Shown one piece after another: positions 51,556-60,753 of a stretch of DNA of 64,000 nucleotides. Below the pieces are notes generated by a model. The model saw only the letters and a list, made by a program, of their open reading frames with translations, did no database searches and was not told the origin of the DNA. Position 1 is the stretch's first letter. Each line of letters opens with the position of its first letter. Source of the DNA: Tridacna crocea (Eukaryota; Mollusca; Bivalvia; Cardiida; Cardiidae); the NCBI GenBank assembly GCA_943736015.1, contig OX031059.1, forward strand, positions 17,484,001-17,548,000, written 5' to 3'. Both the position numbers and the translations under genes were made by a program.

Positions 51556-51606
51556 GATCACAAGGGCCATACTCCCCTGCAGGTCATCCTAGACTTTCCA
51601 GACCAG
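51556..51606 (+). CDS. SSBP3: SSBP exon H (51-nt in-frame exon, probable cassette)
   Basis: A 51-nt, phase 1-1 exon contributes 17 residues, GSQGPYSPAGHPRLSRP. The acceptor is TCTATTTGTAG and the donor is GTGATT at 51607, the least consensus-like donor in the gene. In vertebrate SSBP proteins as I recall them, the MPSP block runs straight into DSTN-S, with nothing equivalent to this exon. Skipping it here restores that vertebrate-like junction in frame (PSPQ to DSTSSGD). It is therefore probably an optional, lineage-restricted exon. An hp2 hairpin element starts 34 bp after the exon. Confidence 0.82.
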
Positions 51607-51639
51607 GTGATTACTTCATGTTAATCCGTTCTGCACCTT

Positions 51640-51868
51640 TTAACCCTTTACCCCAAAGGGCATTTCTATGGCATCTCTAATTGACCCTAAATAACAGCAA
51701 GAATAAGGCGGTTTCTTTTGTGTAAATGACACCTTTTGATAACATAGAAAACATTGTTACAAAAGGTGAAATTGCTCGTCACAAGCAATTTTACCTTTTG
51801 CCACAATGTTTTCCAAAGGCTCCTACAAGCAATGTGTAGAAATGAGTATCTATGGAGTAAAGGGTTAA
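51640..51868 (-). mobile_element. hp2 TTAA hairpin element after exon H
   Basis: TTAA at 51640 and 51865. Stem GGTGAAATTGCTCGTCAC with small mismatches. Begins 34 bp downstream of exon H. Confidence 0.92.
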
Positions 51869-51965
51869 AACTACTATTGCCTTTGAGGCCAGTGCAGATC
51901 AAGATCAGACTCCACAATATGTGCAGTCTGATCTTTGATCTACACTATCCACTTTTCAGAGACAT
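51865..51965. mobile_element. hp4 palindrome element
   Basis: GTGCAGATCAAGATCAGACT pairs with AGTCTGATCTTTGATCTACAC. It shares TTAA 51865 with the hp2 copy. A decayed tail may run to about 52065. Confidence 0.7.
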
Positions 51966-52065
51966 TCTGGAGAGAAGATAAAATGATTTTGGTCTTGTCT
52001 CTTGACTAAAAATGTCTGATAGGCTTATTTGGCACTATTTGTTTTATGTAAAGGATTGATCAAAA

Positions 52066-52321
52066 ATATTTCAGCAGCAGGCTAAATACCTAATTATGTA
52101 GTTGTATGCTGATTGCATTGATTTAAGATCTTAATGCATATTGTCAAGAAGAATAGATACAATTCCATCCTGTTATATACACCTACGTTTAGAGAGAATC
52201 TAAATACCATACTTTCTATATTAAATGCTCCTGGGGAATGAAGGCAAAATATTCTAACCAACTGGGATTTATAAGCAAGAGTATAAATTTATAGAATTTT
52301 TGGAGCATAACACGAAGATTG
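52066..52321. other. Unassigned intron sequence
   Basis: Nothing recognised. Confidence 0.45.
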
Positions 52322-52552
52322 CTAATCTCTTTACCACACAATCCCGACTTTTTACAACACTGAGAAAGAAATTTTTTTTAAAAACATTGTGGGAACAGGA
52401 AGAAAATGCTGGTAATCAGCATTTTCTTATTTTCTCACAATGTTTACTACCGTTCTCAAACCATAGTTCAATTTTTCAGTCACAATTATTTGTCGTCTGC
52501 AAATGCTTTCAATTTGGTCAGTCAGAAAAATTGTCGTTTGGTAAAGAGTTAC
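52322..52552 (+). mobile_element. hp1 hairpin element
   Basis: Ends CTAA 52322 and TTAC 52549. Hairpin good (GCTGGTAATCAGC). Confidence 0.88.
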
Positions 52553-53269
52553 AGGGTTTTAGCCAGTCCTAGTCAGGAATTACGGTAATCATGTAGTGAG
52601 AAATCCACTGTATTTACTGCAAATCTGTGGATTTGGGTTGTGATTGTGACTTTTTAGGGCATGAAATAACATTCACAATTATTAGGAAGGTGGTGCTTGA
52701 ATTTTTTTTTCTGTGTAAGATCTTTAAGACACGTTTTATGACTACGGAATTGTCCACTATTATTGGAAGAGAATAAGAATTAAGATGATGCCAGATTTAT
52801 CAGAAAATAAATGAACCACTTTAACACACAATTCGACCCAAGGAAATCCCAAAACTTAATAACCATGGGAAAGGAAGTGTCTTCAAACCGTGTTGACATT
52901 GGAGAAAATCCTCATAACCAGGCTTTTGTCCCTTTTCCACAATGTTTTCCACCCAATGAAAGACAAACATATGGTGTTATCATTTGAACCAGTGTGTGGT
53001 AAAAATGTCAGAGGTAAAAATGCCATAGGTAAAAATGCCATAGGTAAAAATGTCATAGGTAAAAATGTCAGAGATACTAAGTACATGATATGAAAAAACA
53101 TGTAGCTCTGGCCTCTCACCAGATCCATTGAAGTAAAGCCATTCTTTGTAGATTTGATAATGTACCAGTTGTCCTTACATTTATTTATATTTATTTACCT
53201 TCATTGTATCCATGCTATACTGTGAAATAATTTTCTGTTTCATTCAGCAATGATAACATTACATGTTGC

Positions 53270-53470
53270 ATAACCCTTTACCAAACAACCCCTGGTTTTA
53301 ACGACCCTGAGATAGGAGCCAAAAATAAAAAAAAAAAATTTGTGGGAAAATGAGAAAATGCTGGCAACCAGCACTGCCTCCTTTTCCCGCACTATTTCTG
53401 CCCTGCTGGAAACAAATTTCAGTTTTTGAGTTAATTGCAAACCTTGGTAAAAACATTTGTGAAAAAGTAT
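53270..53470 (+). mobile_element. hp1 copy inside the TIR transposon
   Basis: ATAACCCTTTACCAAACAACC, then L-arm, an A-tract replacing the stem base, a hairpin and a truncated R-arm. Confidence 0.75.
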
Positions 53471-53519
53471 CTTTGACAATAGGATGTGATCTTAGTTCTT
53501 CTGTTAGTCCATTATGCCA

Positions 53520-53632
53520 ATCTTGATTTTGACTGACTGCTATCTCAGATGATTCAGAGGCCAGAAATAAGTGAGCCCTGACAAGATTTCGAACTTGCTA
53601 AACCTTGACCAACTGAGCTAACCCCATATATT
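53520..53632 (-). mobile_element. tRNA-like SINE head
   Basis: Minus strand: box A TAGCTCAGTTGG (complement of 53609-53620) and box B-like AGTTCGAAATC (complement of 53585-53595), only 13 bp apart. It begins GGGGTTAGCTCAG. The spacing is too short for a functional tRNA. Confidence 0.65.
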
Positions 53633-53923
53633 CATACTATGATAAATACATCTGACATTTTTACCTATGACATTTTTACCCATGACATTTTTACCTATGG
53701 CATTTTTACCTCTGACATTTTTACCTACATTCTTTGAACCATATTTGATCATTAGTGTGCAATTGATTTGGAAGGGTCCAAAATTTAGTCATGTGGTAAA
53801 GGATTAATGCTCTTTAGTCAATTTTTTTTTTGTTCCAAAGATTAAGAAAATTTAGTTGATATACAAAACCATAGCCTTGATTCTTACATTAAGAGATATG
53901 AAAGCTAAAGAATTTCCTTTCAA

Positions 53924-55414
53924 TTTTTAGCTCACCTGAGCACAATGTGCTCAAGGGGAGCTTTTAGGATCACCCGGTGTCCGTCGTCCGTTGTGCGTCG
54001 TCAACAATTCTTTAAACATCAACTCCTCCTAAACCGCTGGGCGGATTTGGACCAAACTTGGCAGGAATGTTCCTTGGGAGGTCCTGTTTAAAAAATGTTC
54101 ACAGAATTTGATTCCATCAAAAACTCTGGTTGCCATGGCAACAAAATGGAATTTTTTAGCAAATTCTTTGAAAATCCTCTCCTCTGAAACCGCTGGTCGG
54201 ATTTTGAAAAAAATTTCACAGATATGTTCCTTGGGTGACCCTTTTCAAAAATTGTTCGTGAAATTTTGATCATCAAAAATTGTGGCTCTGGTGAATGGGG
54301 GCTTCTTGCACTATACAGAAATGAAGGAATTCTTTAAAAATCTTCTCCTCTGAAACCGCTGGTCGGATTTTGAAATTATTTCACAGATACGTTCCTTGGG
54401 TGACCCTTTTAAAAAATTGTTCGTGGAATTTTGATCCGTCAAAAAATGTGGCTTTGGTGAATGGGGGCTTCTTGCACTATACAGAAATGGAGGAATTCTT
54501 AAAAAATCTTCTTCTCTGAAACCGCTGGTCAGATTTTGAAATAATTTCACAGAGTTGTTCCATGGGTGACCCTTTTAAAAGACTGTTTGGGAAATTTTGA
54601 TTGGTCAAGAAACATGGCTCTGGTGAATGGGGGCTTCTTGCACTATACAGAAATGAAGAAATTCTTAAGAATTCTTCTTCTCTGAAACAGCTGGTTAGAT
54701 TTTGAAATAATTTCACAGACTTGTTCCCTGGGTTACCCTTTTCAAAAATTGTTCGCGAAATTTTGATTGGTCAAGAAACATGGCTCTGGTGAATGGGGAC
54801 TACTTGTACTATACAGAAATGAAGAAATTCTTGAAAATTCTTCTTCTCTGAAATGGCTGGATAGATTTTGAAATAATATCACAGAGATGTTCCTTGGGTG
54901 ACCCTTTTCTAAATTTGTTCGCGAAATTTTGATTGGCCAAGAAACATGGCTCTAGTGAATGGGGGCTACTTGCACTATATGGAAATGAAGAAATTCTTGA
55001 AAATTCTTCTTCTCTGAGACCCGTGGTCAGATTTTAAAATAATCTCACAGAGATGTTCCTTGGGTGACCCTTTCCAAAAGCTGTACATATAATTTTGGGG
55101 GCTACTTGCACTATATGGAAATGAAGAAATTCTTGAAAATTCTTCTTCTCTGAGACCCGTGGTCAGATTTTAAAATAATCTGACAGAGATGTTCCTTGGG
55201 TGACCCTTTCCAAAAGCTGTACATATAATTTTGATAATTCTTCTTTTTGAAACTGATGGTCAGATTTCGAAATGACTTATACAGGTGACCTTTTGAAAAT
55301 TGCTTGGCAAAATTATAAATTTGGTTCCAGTGTTTCAATACCTCAAAAAAAAATAGACTATGGTCATCTCAAAAATTCAGGTGAGCGATCCAGGGCCATC
55401 TTGGCCCTCTTGTT
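53924..55414 (+). mobile_element. Long GCTCACCTGAGC element with 166-bp tandem units
   Basis: Same ends and unit family as 5302-6863. Later units differ from the first, and the unit around 54960-55080 is followed by a near-exact partial duplicate (GGGGCTACTTGCACTATATG). Six to seven units can be followed through TTCCTTGGGTGACC. Confidence 0.87.
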
Positions 55415-55529
55415 CACACTTGCCTACTTTTATTACTCGTATATTGCATGATAGATACAGACTGAATGGATGGCGGAAGAAGGGTAGCATACTATAGAGA
55501 TAGTTCATATGTCTGTAGAAATGTTGTAT

Positions 55530-55739
55530 ACTATTTACAACGTGGCAAAATTCCAACTTTTCCAAATGGATATAATTTGCAGATGATAAAATAAATGAGA
55601 CCCAAAAAATTAAATTTTGCGTTTGGAAGGGTAGATTTAGTTGTGGGTAAAGGAAGCATTTTCTCCTTATCCTACAATCTTTTCGAAAGCTTTCTTTATC
55701 ATGGCCATCAAAAGTTGGTATTGTATATTAAAGTGTTAA
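55530..55739 (-). mobile_element. hp1 element, left stem shortened
   Basis: R-arm and L-arm are clear. The hairpin is reduced to GGTAAAGGAAGCATTTTCTCC. Right end TTAA 55736. Confidence 0.75.
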
Positions 55740-55765
55740 ATCTTTAACCTAACATGTAGGAGTTT

Positions 55766-55890
55766 GAACCCTCTACACACAGTTTTTATGACCATGACAG
55801 AAAAAAGGTTTCTCCTTTTCCCACAGTGTATTCTAAAAAGATTTCTAGCTCCTTGTCATTAAATCGTGGGATTGTATTGTAACAGGCTAA
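55766..55890. mobile_element. Symmetric hp1 derivative, reduced
   Basis: Left L-arm (CACACAGTTTTTATGACC) and reversed L-arm (CATTAAATCGTGGGATTG) flank only the right stem. Confidence 0.65.
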
Positions 55891-56190
55891 AATGCAAATT
55901 CCTTCTTTACAGCAGCAACCTGTTCACAAACACCAGATTGAAATATTGCTTTCAGTATGGCATTAACAAAGTTGGAATAGAGGGTATACTGCAAGATTTG
56001 GATACAGCAGGTCGAATGTTTGTCGATAGAAAATCATGTAGATCTTATTGTAATTTATTTATACTTGGAATAAAAAAAGCGTGAAATGTTGCCTGTAGGA
56101 AACTACAGATTTCTCCGTCTCTAAGAAGAGTATTATGGGAAAAAAACCCAAATAAATCACATGTCAATGAACTTATCATGGGGGAGGGAA
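55891..56190. other. Unassigned intron sequence
   Basis: No exon or named repeat was recognised. Confidence 0.5.
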
Positions 56191-57463
56191 TTATTAGCTC
56201 ACCTGAGCACGAAGTGCTCATGGTGAGCTTTTGTGATCGCCAAATGTCCGTCGTCCATTGTGCGTCGTCCACAATATCTTTAAACATCTTCTCCTCCTAA
56301 ACCACTGGGCCAATCTTGATGAAACTTGGCAGGGATGTTCCTTGGGTGAAGTTCTACCAAAGTTGTTCAAGAGATTGAAGTCCAGCCATAATTGTGGTTG
56401 CCATGGCAACCAAAAGGAAAAAAAATAGCAAAATCTTTGAAAATCTTCTTCTCTGAAACTAGAGGGCGTAGAGCTTTGATATTTGGTATGTAGCATCTCC
56501 TAGTGGACCTCTACCAAGATTGTTCATATGATGCCCCTGGGGTCAAAATTGCCCCGCCCAGGGGATCACAAGTTTTAAACATAGGAACAAAGAAGGAAAA
56601 CTTTAAAAATCTTCTCCTCTGAAACTAGAAAGTGCAGGGCTTTGATATTTGCTATGTAGCATCTCCTAGTGGACCTCCATTAAGATTGTTCATATGATGC
56701 CCCTTGGGTCAAAACTGGCCCTGGGGATCACAAGTTTGTATGATTGGAACAAAGAAGGAAAACTTAAAAATTCTTCTTCTCTGAAACTAGAAGGCGCAAA
56801 GCTTTTATATTTGGTATGTAGCATCTCCTAGTGCACCTCTACCAATTGTTCATATGATGCCCCTGGGGTCAAAACTGGCTCCGCCCCGGGGTTCACAATT
56901 TTGAAACATAGGAACAAAGGAGGAAAAGTTTAAAATTCCTCTTCTTGGAAACTAGAAGGCGTAGAGCTTTGATATTTGGTATGTAGCATCTCCTAGTGGA
57001 CCTCTACCAAGATTGTTCATATGATGCCCCTGGGGTCAAACTGGCCCCACCCCGGGGATCACAAGTTTGTATGATTGGAACAAAGAAGGAAAACTTCAAA
57101 ATTCTTCTTCTCTGAAACTAGAAAGTGCAGAGCTTTGATATTAAATTTTGGTATGTAGCATCTCCTAGTGGACCTCTATTAAGATTGTTCATATGATGCC
57201 CCTGGGGTCAAAACTGGCCCTGCCCCAGGGGTCACAAGTTTGAAACTTAGGAACAAAGAAGGAAAACTTTAAAAATCTTTTTCTCTGCAACTAGACGGTG
57301 CAGAGCTTTTATATTTGGTATGTAGCGTCTGCTAGTTGACCTCTAACAAGGTTTTTCTTAGGATGTCCCTGGGGTCAAAACTGGCCTTGCCCAGGGGTTA
57401 CAAGTTTGATTTTACAGCTTGGTACTCAGGTGAGCAATATAGGACCATCATGATCCTCTTGTT
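56191..57463 (+). mobile_element. GCTCACCTGAGC element, divergent tandem unit
   Basis: The left end TTATTAGCTCACCTGAGCAC and right end CTCAGGTGAGCAATAT to TCCTCTTG match the other elements. The internal unit is different: the landmark TAGCATCTCCTAGTGGACC recurs at about 56491, 56657, 56819, 56984, 57155 and 57323, a spacing of 162-171 bp. CTTCTCTGAAACTAGA and GGGGTCAAAACTGGCCC are in every unit. Confidence 0.87.
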
Positions 57464-57545
57464 TTTAATGTACATGTATTTACTAATATTCCACATTACT
57501 GGTGCTTCAGTGTCCTTACTTACTGATCCTGTCCTCTATTTTTAG

Positions 57546-57622
57546 ATTCAACAAGTTCAGGAGATGGTATGTATGGTATGTTGAAACCAGGGCCAGGCTC
57601 AATGCCAGGAATGCCAGGAGGG
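57546..57622 (+). CDS. SSBP3: SSBP exon I (DSTSSGDGMYGMLKPGPG block)
   Basis: A 77-nt, phase 1-0 exon. With the carried G it encodes 26 residues beginning DSTSSGDGMYGMLKPGPG and ending MPGMPGG. It corresponds to the vertebrate DSTNSSDNIYTMINPVPPG block. The acceptor is CCTCTATTTTTAG and the donor is GTATGT at 57623. It lies 83 bp after the end of the long tandem-repeat element at 56191-57463. Confidence 0.93.
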
Positions 57623-57747
57623 GTATGTTCACTATGGCTACTTGTTAGTCCTTATCCTGCTGTATAAATGAAATGAACCTTTCAAGCCAAAAGTAAAAAC
57701 CAGCATCTTGCTGTTTCAGAAATATGCTTCTTGGGAAAGATATCTCT

Positions 57748-57975
57748 TTATCCCTTTGCCACACAACCCCTAGTTTTAACAAACTTGAAGAAAAAGCCTC
57801 CTGAAAACATTGTGGGAAAAGGAGAAAATGCTGGTAACCAGCATTTTCTCCTTTTCCCACAATGTTTTCTACTCTCCCAAAGTCAATTTTTAATGTATGA
57901 GTCGCATATAATTTGTCGTCTGAAAATGCTTTCAATTTGGACCAGTCTAAGATTTTGTTCTGTGGTGATGAGTAA
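57748..57975 (+). mobile_element. hp1 hairpin element
   Basis: Ends mutated (TTAT and GTAA). Perfect hairpin of over 30 bp per arm. Confidence 0.9.
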
Positions 57976-58073
57976 ATGGACAGTGTAGATGGAAGATCAG
58001 ACTGCATGTTCTGTGCAGTCTGATCTTGATCTACACTGTCTGGAAAAGGTCATTAGCAGTCTAAGGGTTAGGT
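57976..58073. mobile_element. hp4 palindrome element, best-preserved stem
   Basis: ACAGTGTAGATGGAAGATCAGACTGCA pairs with TGCAGTCTGATCTTGATCTACACTGT around TGTTCTG. It directly abuts the hp1 copy. Confidence 0.8.
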
Positions 58074-58299
58074 GTTATGTATGACTTTCAATAAGATTTC
58101 AGTTGTATTTAGGCAGACAGTATTTATTTATTTACTGCTCCTGTCTTTTTTTATTGCAAGTTCTTCATAAATCAGAATAAATGTGACTCTAAATTGAAGT
58201 TTGTCTTGGAAAAGGTGGAGAAGATTGCACAAGGTTTTAAAAAGTATTTAAAAGGTTTTTAAAGTTGGTATTTGTAGTAAAGTGGCTTTCTCATCAATA

Positions 58300-58483
58300 C
58301 CTGCCTTGCCAGCCAATGTGGATTCAGATTAGATTGTGCAGAAGATAGATTCTGATCTTTGATCTACACAGTTCATTTTGTTAAGACAGTATGGACAAGA
58401 GCAACCTTGAAATTGCAGTTCTATGTGTTTGAGATTCGAGACCAAAAATATCTGTTCCGTTTATATGGCCCTTGAAAGGTTAA
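58300..58483. mobile_element. hp4 element, diverged
   Basis: GCCAATGTGGATTCAGATTAGATTGTGC and GATTCTGATCTTTGATCTACAC are the palindrome arms. Tail ends CCTTGAAAGGTTAA at 58483. Confidence 0.6.
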
Positions 58484-58523
58484 ATTTTGGACATGGTCAG
58501 CTTGTTTGTTCTTGATTTTTTGG

Positions 58524-58752
58524 TTAACTCTTTAACACATGAGAAAATTTTAGACCAATCCAAGTTCAAAGCATTTGCAGACAACAAAATAAAGGTGACT
58601 GAAAAATCGAAATTTAGTTTTTGAAGGGTAGAAAACACTGTGGAAAAAGCAGAAAATGCTGGTTACCAGCATTTTCTCCCTTTTCCCACAATGTTTTCAA
58701 CAGGCTTCTTTCTTGGGGTCGTTAAAGTCGGGATTGTGTGTTAAAGGTTTAA
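58524..58752 (-). mobile_element. hp1 TTAA hairpin element
   Basis: TTAA at 58524 and 58749. Good hairpin. Confidence 0.9.
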
Positions 58753-58869
58753 GTGGTGAATGTGCCACTTGCATCATTTAAGTGAATATCCAAATTTACC
58801 GAATTCCAGTGAGCTGTTTCATGGCTCATATTGCAAATTGATAATTCTAATCTTGTGATATTTCAACAG

Positions 58870-58942
58870 TTCCCGGGCATGCCTGGTGGGCCAGAAGGTA
58901 GTATGGGTATGGGGCCAGATGGGATGCCGCCGGTTATGAATG
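58870..58942 (+). CDS. SSBP3: SSBP exon J (FPGMPGGPEGSMGMGPDGMPP block)
   Basis: A 73-nt, phase 0-1 exon encodes 24 residues starting FPGMPGGPEGSMGMGP and ending PPVMN, plus one base. It aligns with the vertebrate FPMGPGSDGPMGGMGGME--HMNG block. The acceptor is GATATTTCAACAG and the donor is GTAAGG at 58943. The composition is almost wholly Gly, Pro and Met, as expected for this disordered region. Confidence 0.93.
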
Positions 58943-59046
58943 GTAAGGACATCAACAATTTCTTGAACTGTTGGGATGTACAATTTTGAAAGGATTATCA
59001 GCGTAATGGTCTGCGGCATGTGAAAAGAGGCATACGGATATTTGCT

Positions 59047-59273
59047 TTACTCCTTACCGAATGACAAAATTTTATGTTTGTCCAAATGAAAACATTTGCA
59101 GATGACAAAATAAATGGGACTAAAGAATTGAAATTTGTTTTAGGAAGGGAAGAAAACATTGCGGGAAAAGGAGAAAATGCTGGTTACCAGCATTTTCGCC
59201 TTTTCCCACATTGTTTTCAAAAGCTTTCTTTCTCAGAGTCGTTAAAAGTTAGGATTGTGTGGTAAAGATTTAA
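59047..59273 (-). mobile_element. hp1 hairpin element
   Basis: Left TTAC 59047, right TTAA 59270. Stem with one mismatch (TTTTCGCC). Confidence 0.9.
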
Positions 59274-59275
59274 AG

Positions 59276-59465
59276 TGTCATCTGGGATGAGCCTGCACAG
59301 TCTATGAAGGCTAATCGAAAACAATACTTTCAGTTACTATATGATTTTCTCTTTCTTGCAACAAGTCTAATCTAATCAGTTGTAAAGTGCAGTCTTGGAT
59401 TAGCCTGCATGGAAACAGCACTTTATGTAAATGTTCAAATGCCCCTTTCCGTATGCTGCAAGTCA
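59276..59465. repeat. Possible fold-back, decayed
   Basis: AGTGTCATCTGGGATGAGCCTGCACAG and AGTGCAGTCTTGGATTAGCCTGCATGG are similar words in direct order, the second followed by GCACTTTATGTAAATG. The layout recalls a common molluscan fold-back element; pairing here is weak. Confidence 0.4.
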
Positions 59466-59900
59466 TTATGATTGCAAAGACAGTAGATGAGTACCGGTAA
59501 GTAGAATAAGTAAAGATTTGAGGGAAACAAAAATGGCCCCACATGAAGTTCTACAGTAGTCTTGGATTTCTTACTTTCTACGAGTATTGTTTGTAAGTTT
59601 TAAAAGTATTAGCCCAAGTCCTAGCATAAGAGAACTAGTTTGCTTCTTGCATCCATTTGAGGGGCTGAAAAATGGCAATGGCAAGAGAAATTGTGCACTT
59701 GAATTTTAGAAAGCATTTTCTCATGCTGTGGAAACAAAAAGAAGTTGAAGGGACTTGTGTCACTGAATAAGATGAATTGTTCAGAACAGTAGTACTGCCA
59801 GCTTTTTTGAAGTAACAGACTTCAAAAGCAATTTACATAATTTAACATAGACTGTAAGGTATTTGACTTGCCATCCATGTAAATTCAAGAATTTGTTGCA
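59466..59900. other. Unassigned intron sequence
   Basis: No repeat or exon was recognised. Confidence 0.5.
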
Positions 59901-60427
59901 AGGAATAAGTGTAATGTACCCGAGATAGCACTACAACAGCCCATAAGTGATGTAATAGGTAGTTTTACTTCATTTAATAAGTGTTATTTGCCCGAGGTAA
60001 CACTACGAAAGCAAGCTGTACTACAAGGAATAAGTGTAATGTACCTGAGACAGCACTACAAAAGCCCATAAGTGACATAATTGGTAGTTTTACTGCAATC
60101 AATATGTGTTATGTATCTGAGATAACACTATGGAAGCACTACTGCAAGGAATAAGTGTAATGTACCTGAGATAGCATTACAACAGTATATAAGTAACATA
60201 ACTGGTAGTTTTACTGCACTCAATAAGTGTTATGTACCCGAGATAAGACTATGGAAGCAAGCACTACTGCAAGGAATAAGTGTAATGTACCTGAGATAGC
60301 ATTAAAAAAGCCAATAAGTGACATAACTGGTAGTTTTACTGCACTCAATAAGTGTTATGTACCCGAGATAACTCTATGGAAGCAAGCACTACTGCAAGGA
60401 ATAAGTGTAATGTACCCGAGATAGCAT
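59901..60427 (+). repeat. 125-bp tandem array before exon K
   Basis: Units start with AGGAATAAGTGTAATGTACC at 59901, 60026, 60147, 60272 and 60397, giving spacings of 125, 121, 125 and 125 bp and about 4.2 copies. Each unit has two related halves, AATAAGTGTAATGTACCTGAGATAGCA and AATAAGTGTTATGTACCCGAGATAACA. The array ends about 200 bp before the exon K acceptor. Confidence 0.92.
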
Positions 60428-60628
60428 CAGGGTTGACAGAATCAACTTGTACGATGAAAGTAAAACAATTATCCTGGAGTAAGAAACAAGAAATTTCTTA
60501 TGTGTTTATCAACACTTCTCACTTATTCCAAAGACGAGCAGTCTGAAAAGGTTTTAGATTTTATTTTTGCAGGCAAAAAGATTGCTAAATTTTTACAACT
60601 GAAATCATTTGCAAAGTTTTACTTACAG

Positions 60629-60753
60629 GTGATATGGATGGTATGAAAAATTCCCCGGCAAATGGACCGGGTACTCCAAGAGATGATTTGCCGCCTACGG
60701 GTGGTGGTCCAGATATGGGTGGTTACCCAAATTTAGCGGGATATCCAGATAAT
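60629..60753 (+). CDS. SSBP3: SSBP exon K (GDMDGMKNSPANGPGTPRDD block)
   Basis: A 125-nt, phase 1-0 exon encodes 42 residues starting GDMDGMKNSPANGPGTPRDD and ending LAGYPDN. It matches the vertebrate GDIDGLPKNSPN---PPGTPRDD block followed by a divergent spacer and a DN end. In vertebrates the next and last exon encodes a short YSPSMTMSV-like tail; I find no such exon downstream in this window. The acceptor is TTTACTTACAG and the donor is GTAAGT at 60754. If the intron were retained, nine further codons (VSKWTCYKN) would precede a TGA. Confidence 0.94.

Larger units (their letters stand above)
52992..53732. mobile_element. TIR transposon with tandem 16-bp termini
   Basis: The left end has about five tandem units of GTAAAAATGYCAKAG (52998-53073). 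The right end has the reverse complement, units of TGACATTTTTACC (53651-53726). Flanking TTTGAACCA repeats suggest an 8-9 bp target duplication, a size seen for hAT-type elements. No transposase frame is present. Inside lie an hp1 copy (53270-53470) and a tRNA-like sequence (53520-53632). Confidence 0.75.
52821..53807 (+). mobile_element. hp1 host copy split by a TIR transposon
   Basis: TTAA 52821 opens an L-arm and hairpin. The R-arm is interrupted after TTTGAACCA (52983-52991) and resumes at the repeated TTTGAACCA (53733-53741), ending at TTAA 53804. The intact order of the two halves shows one element split by the insertion. Confidence 0.78.
20816..60753 (+). other. SSBP3: Partial SSBP/Ssdp gene locus (12 coding exons)
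   Basis: This is the C-terminal two thirds of a single-stranded DNA-binding protein of the SSBP2/3/4 family, called Ssdp in flies. The family acts in the nucleus, binding LDB1/Chip through an N-terminal LisH/LUFS domain and stabilising LIM-homeodomain and GATA complexes. That domain is not in this window. The 273 codons present form the low-complexity Pro/Gly/Met-rich region, and the exon order and blocks match vertebrate SSBP proteins from memory. Exon phases join throughout (0-0, 0-1, 1-0, 0-2, 2-0, 0-0, 0-0, 0-1, 1-1, 1-0, 0-1, 1-0). The first exon starts in phase 0 with no initiator, so upstream exons exist. The last exon here ends at a GTAAGT donor, so at least one more exon follows. The vertebrate paralogues 2, 3 and 4 cannot be told apart from this region. 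Confidence 0.93.

Noticed and set aside
54311-54716. Minus-strand frames with repeated FREEDFLRI-like peptides
   Set aside because: They are the reverse translation of the 166-bp tandem units; the repetition reflects the DNA unit and the frames are short and interrupted.
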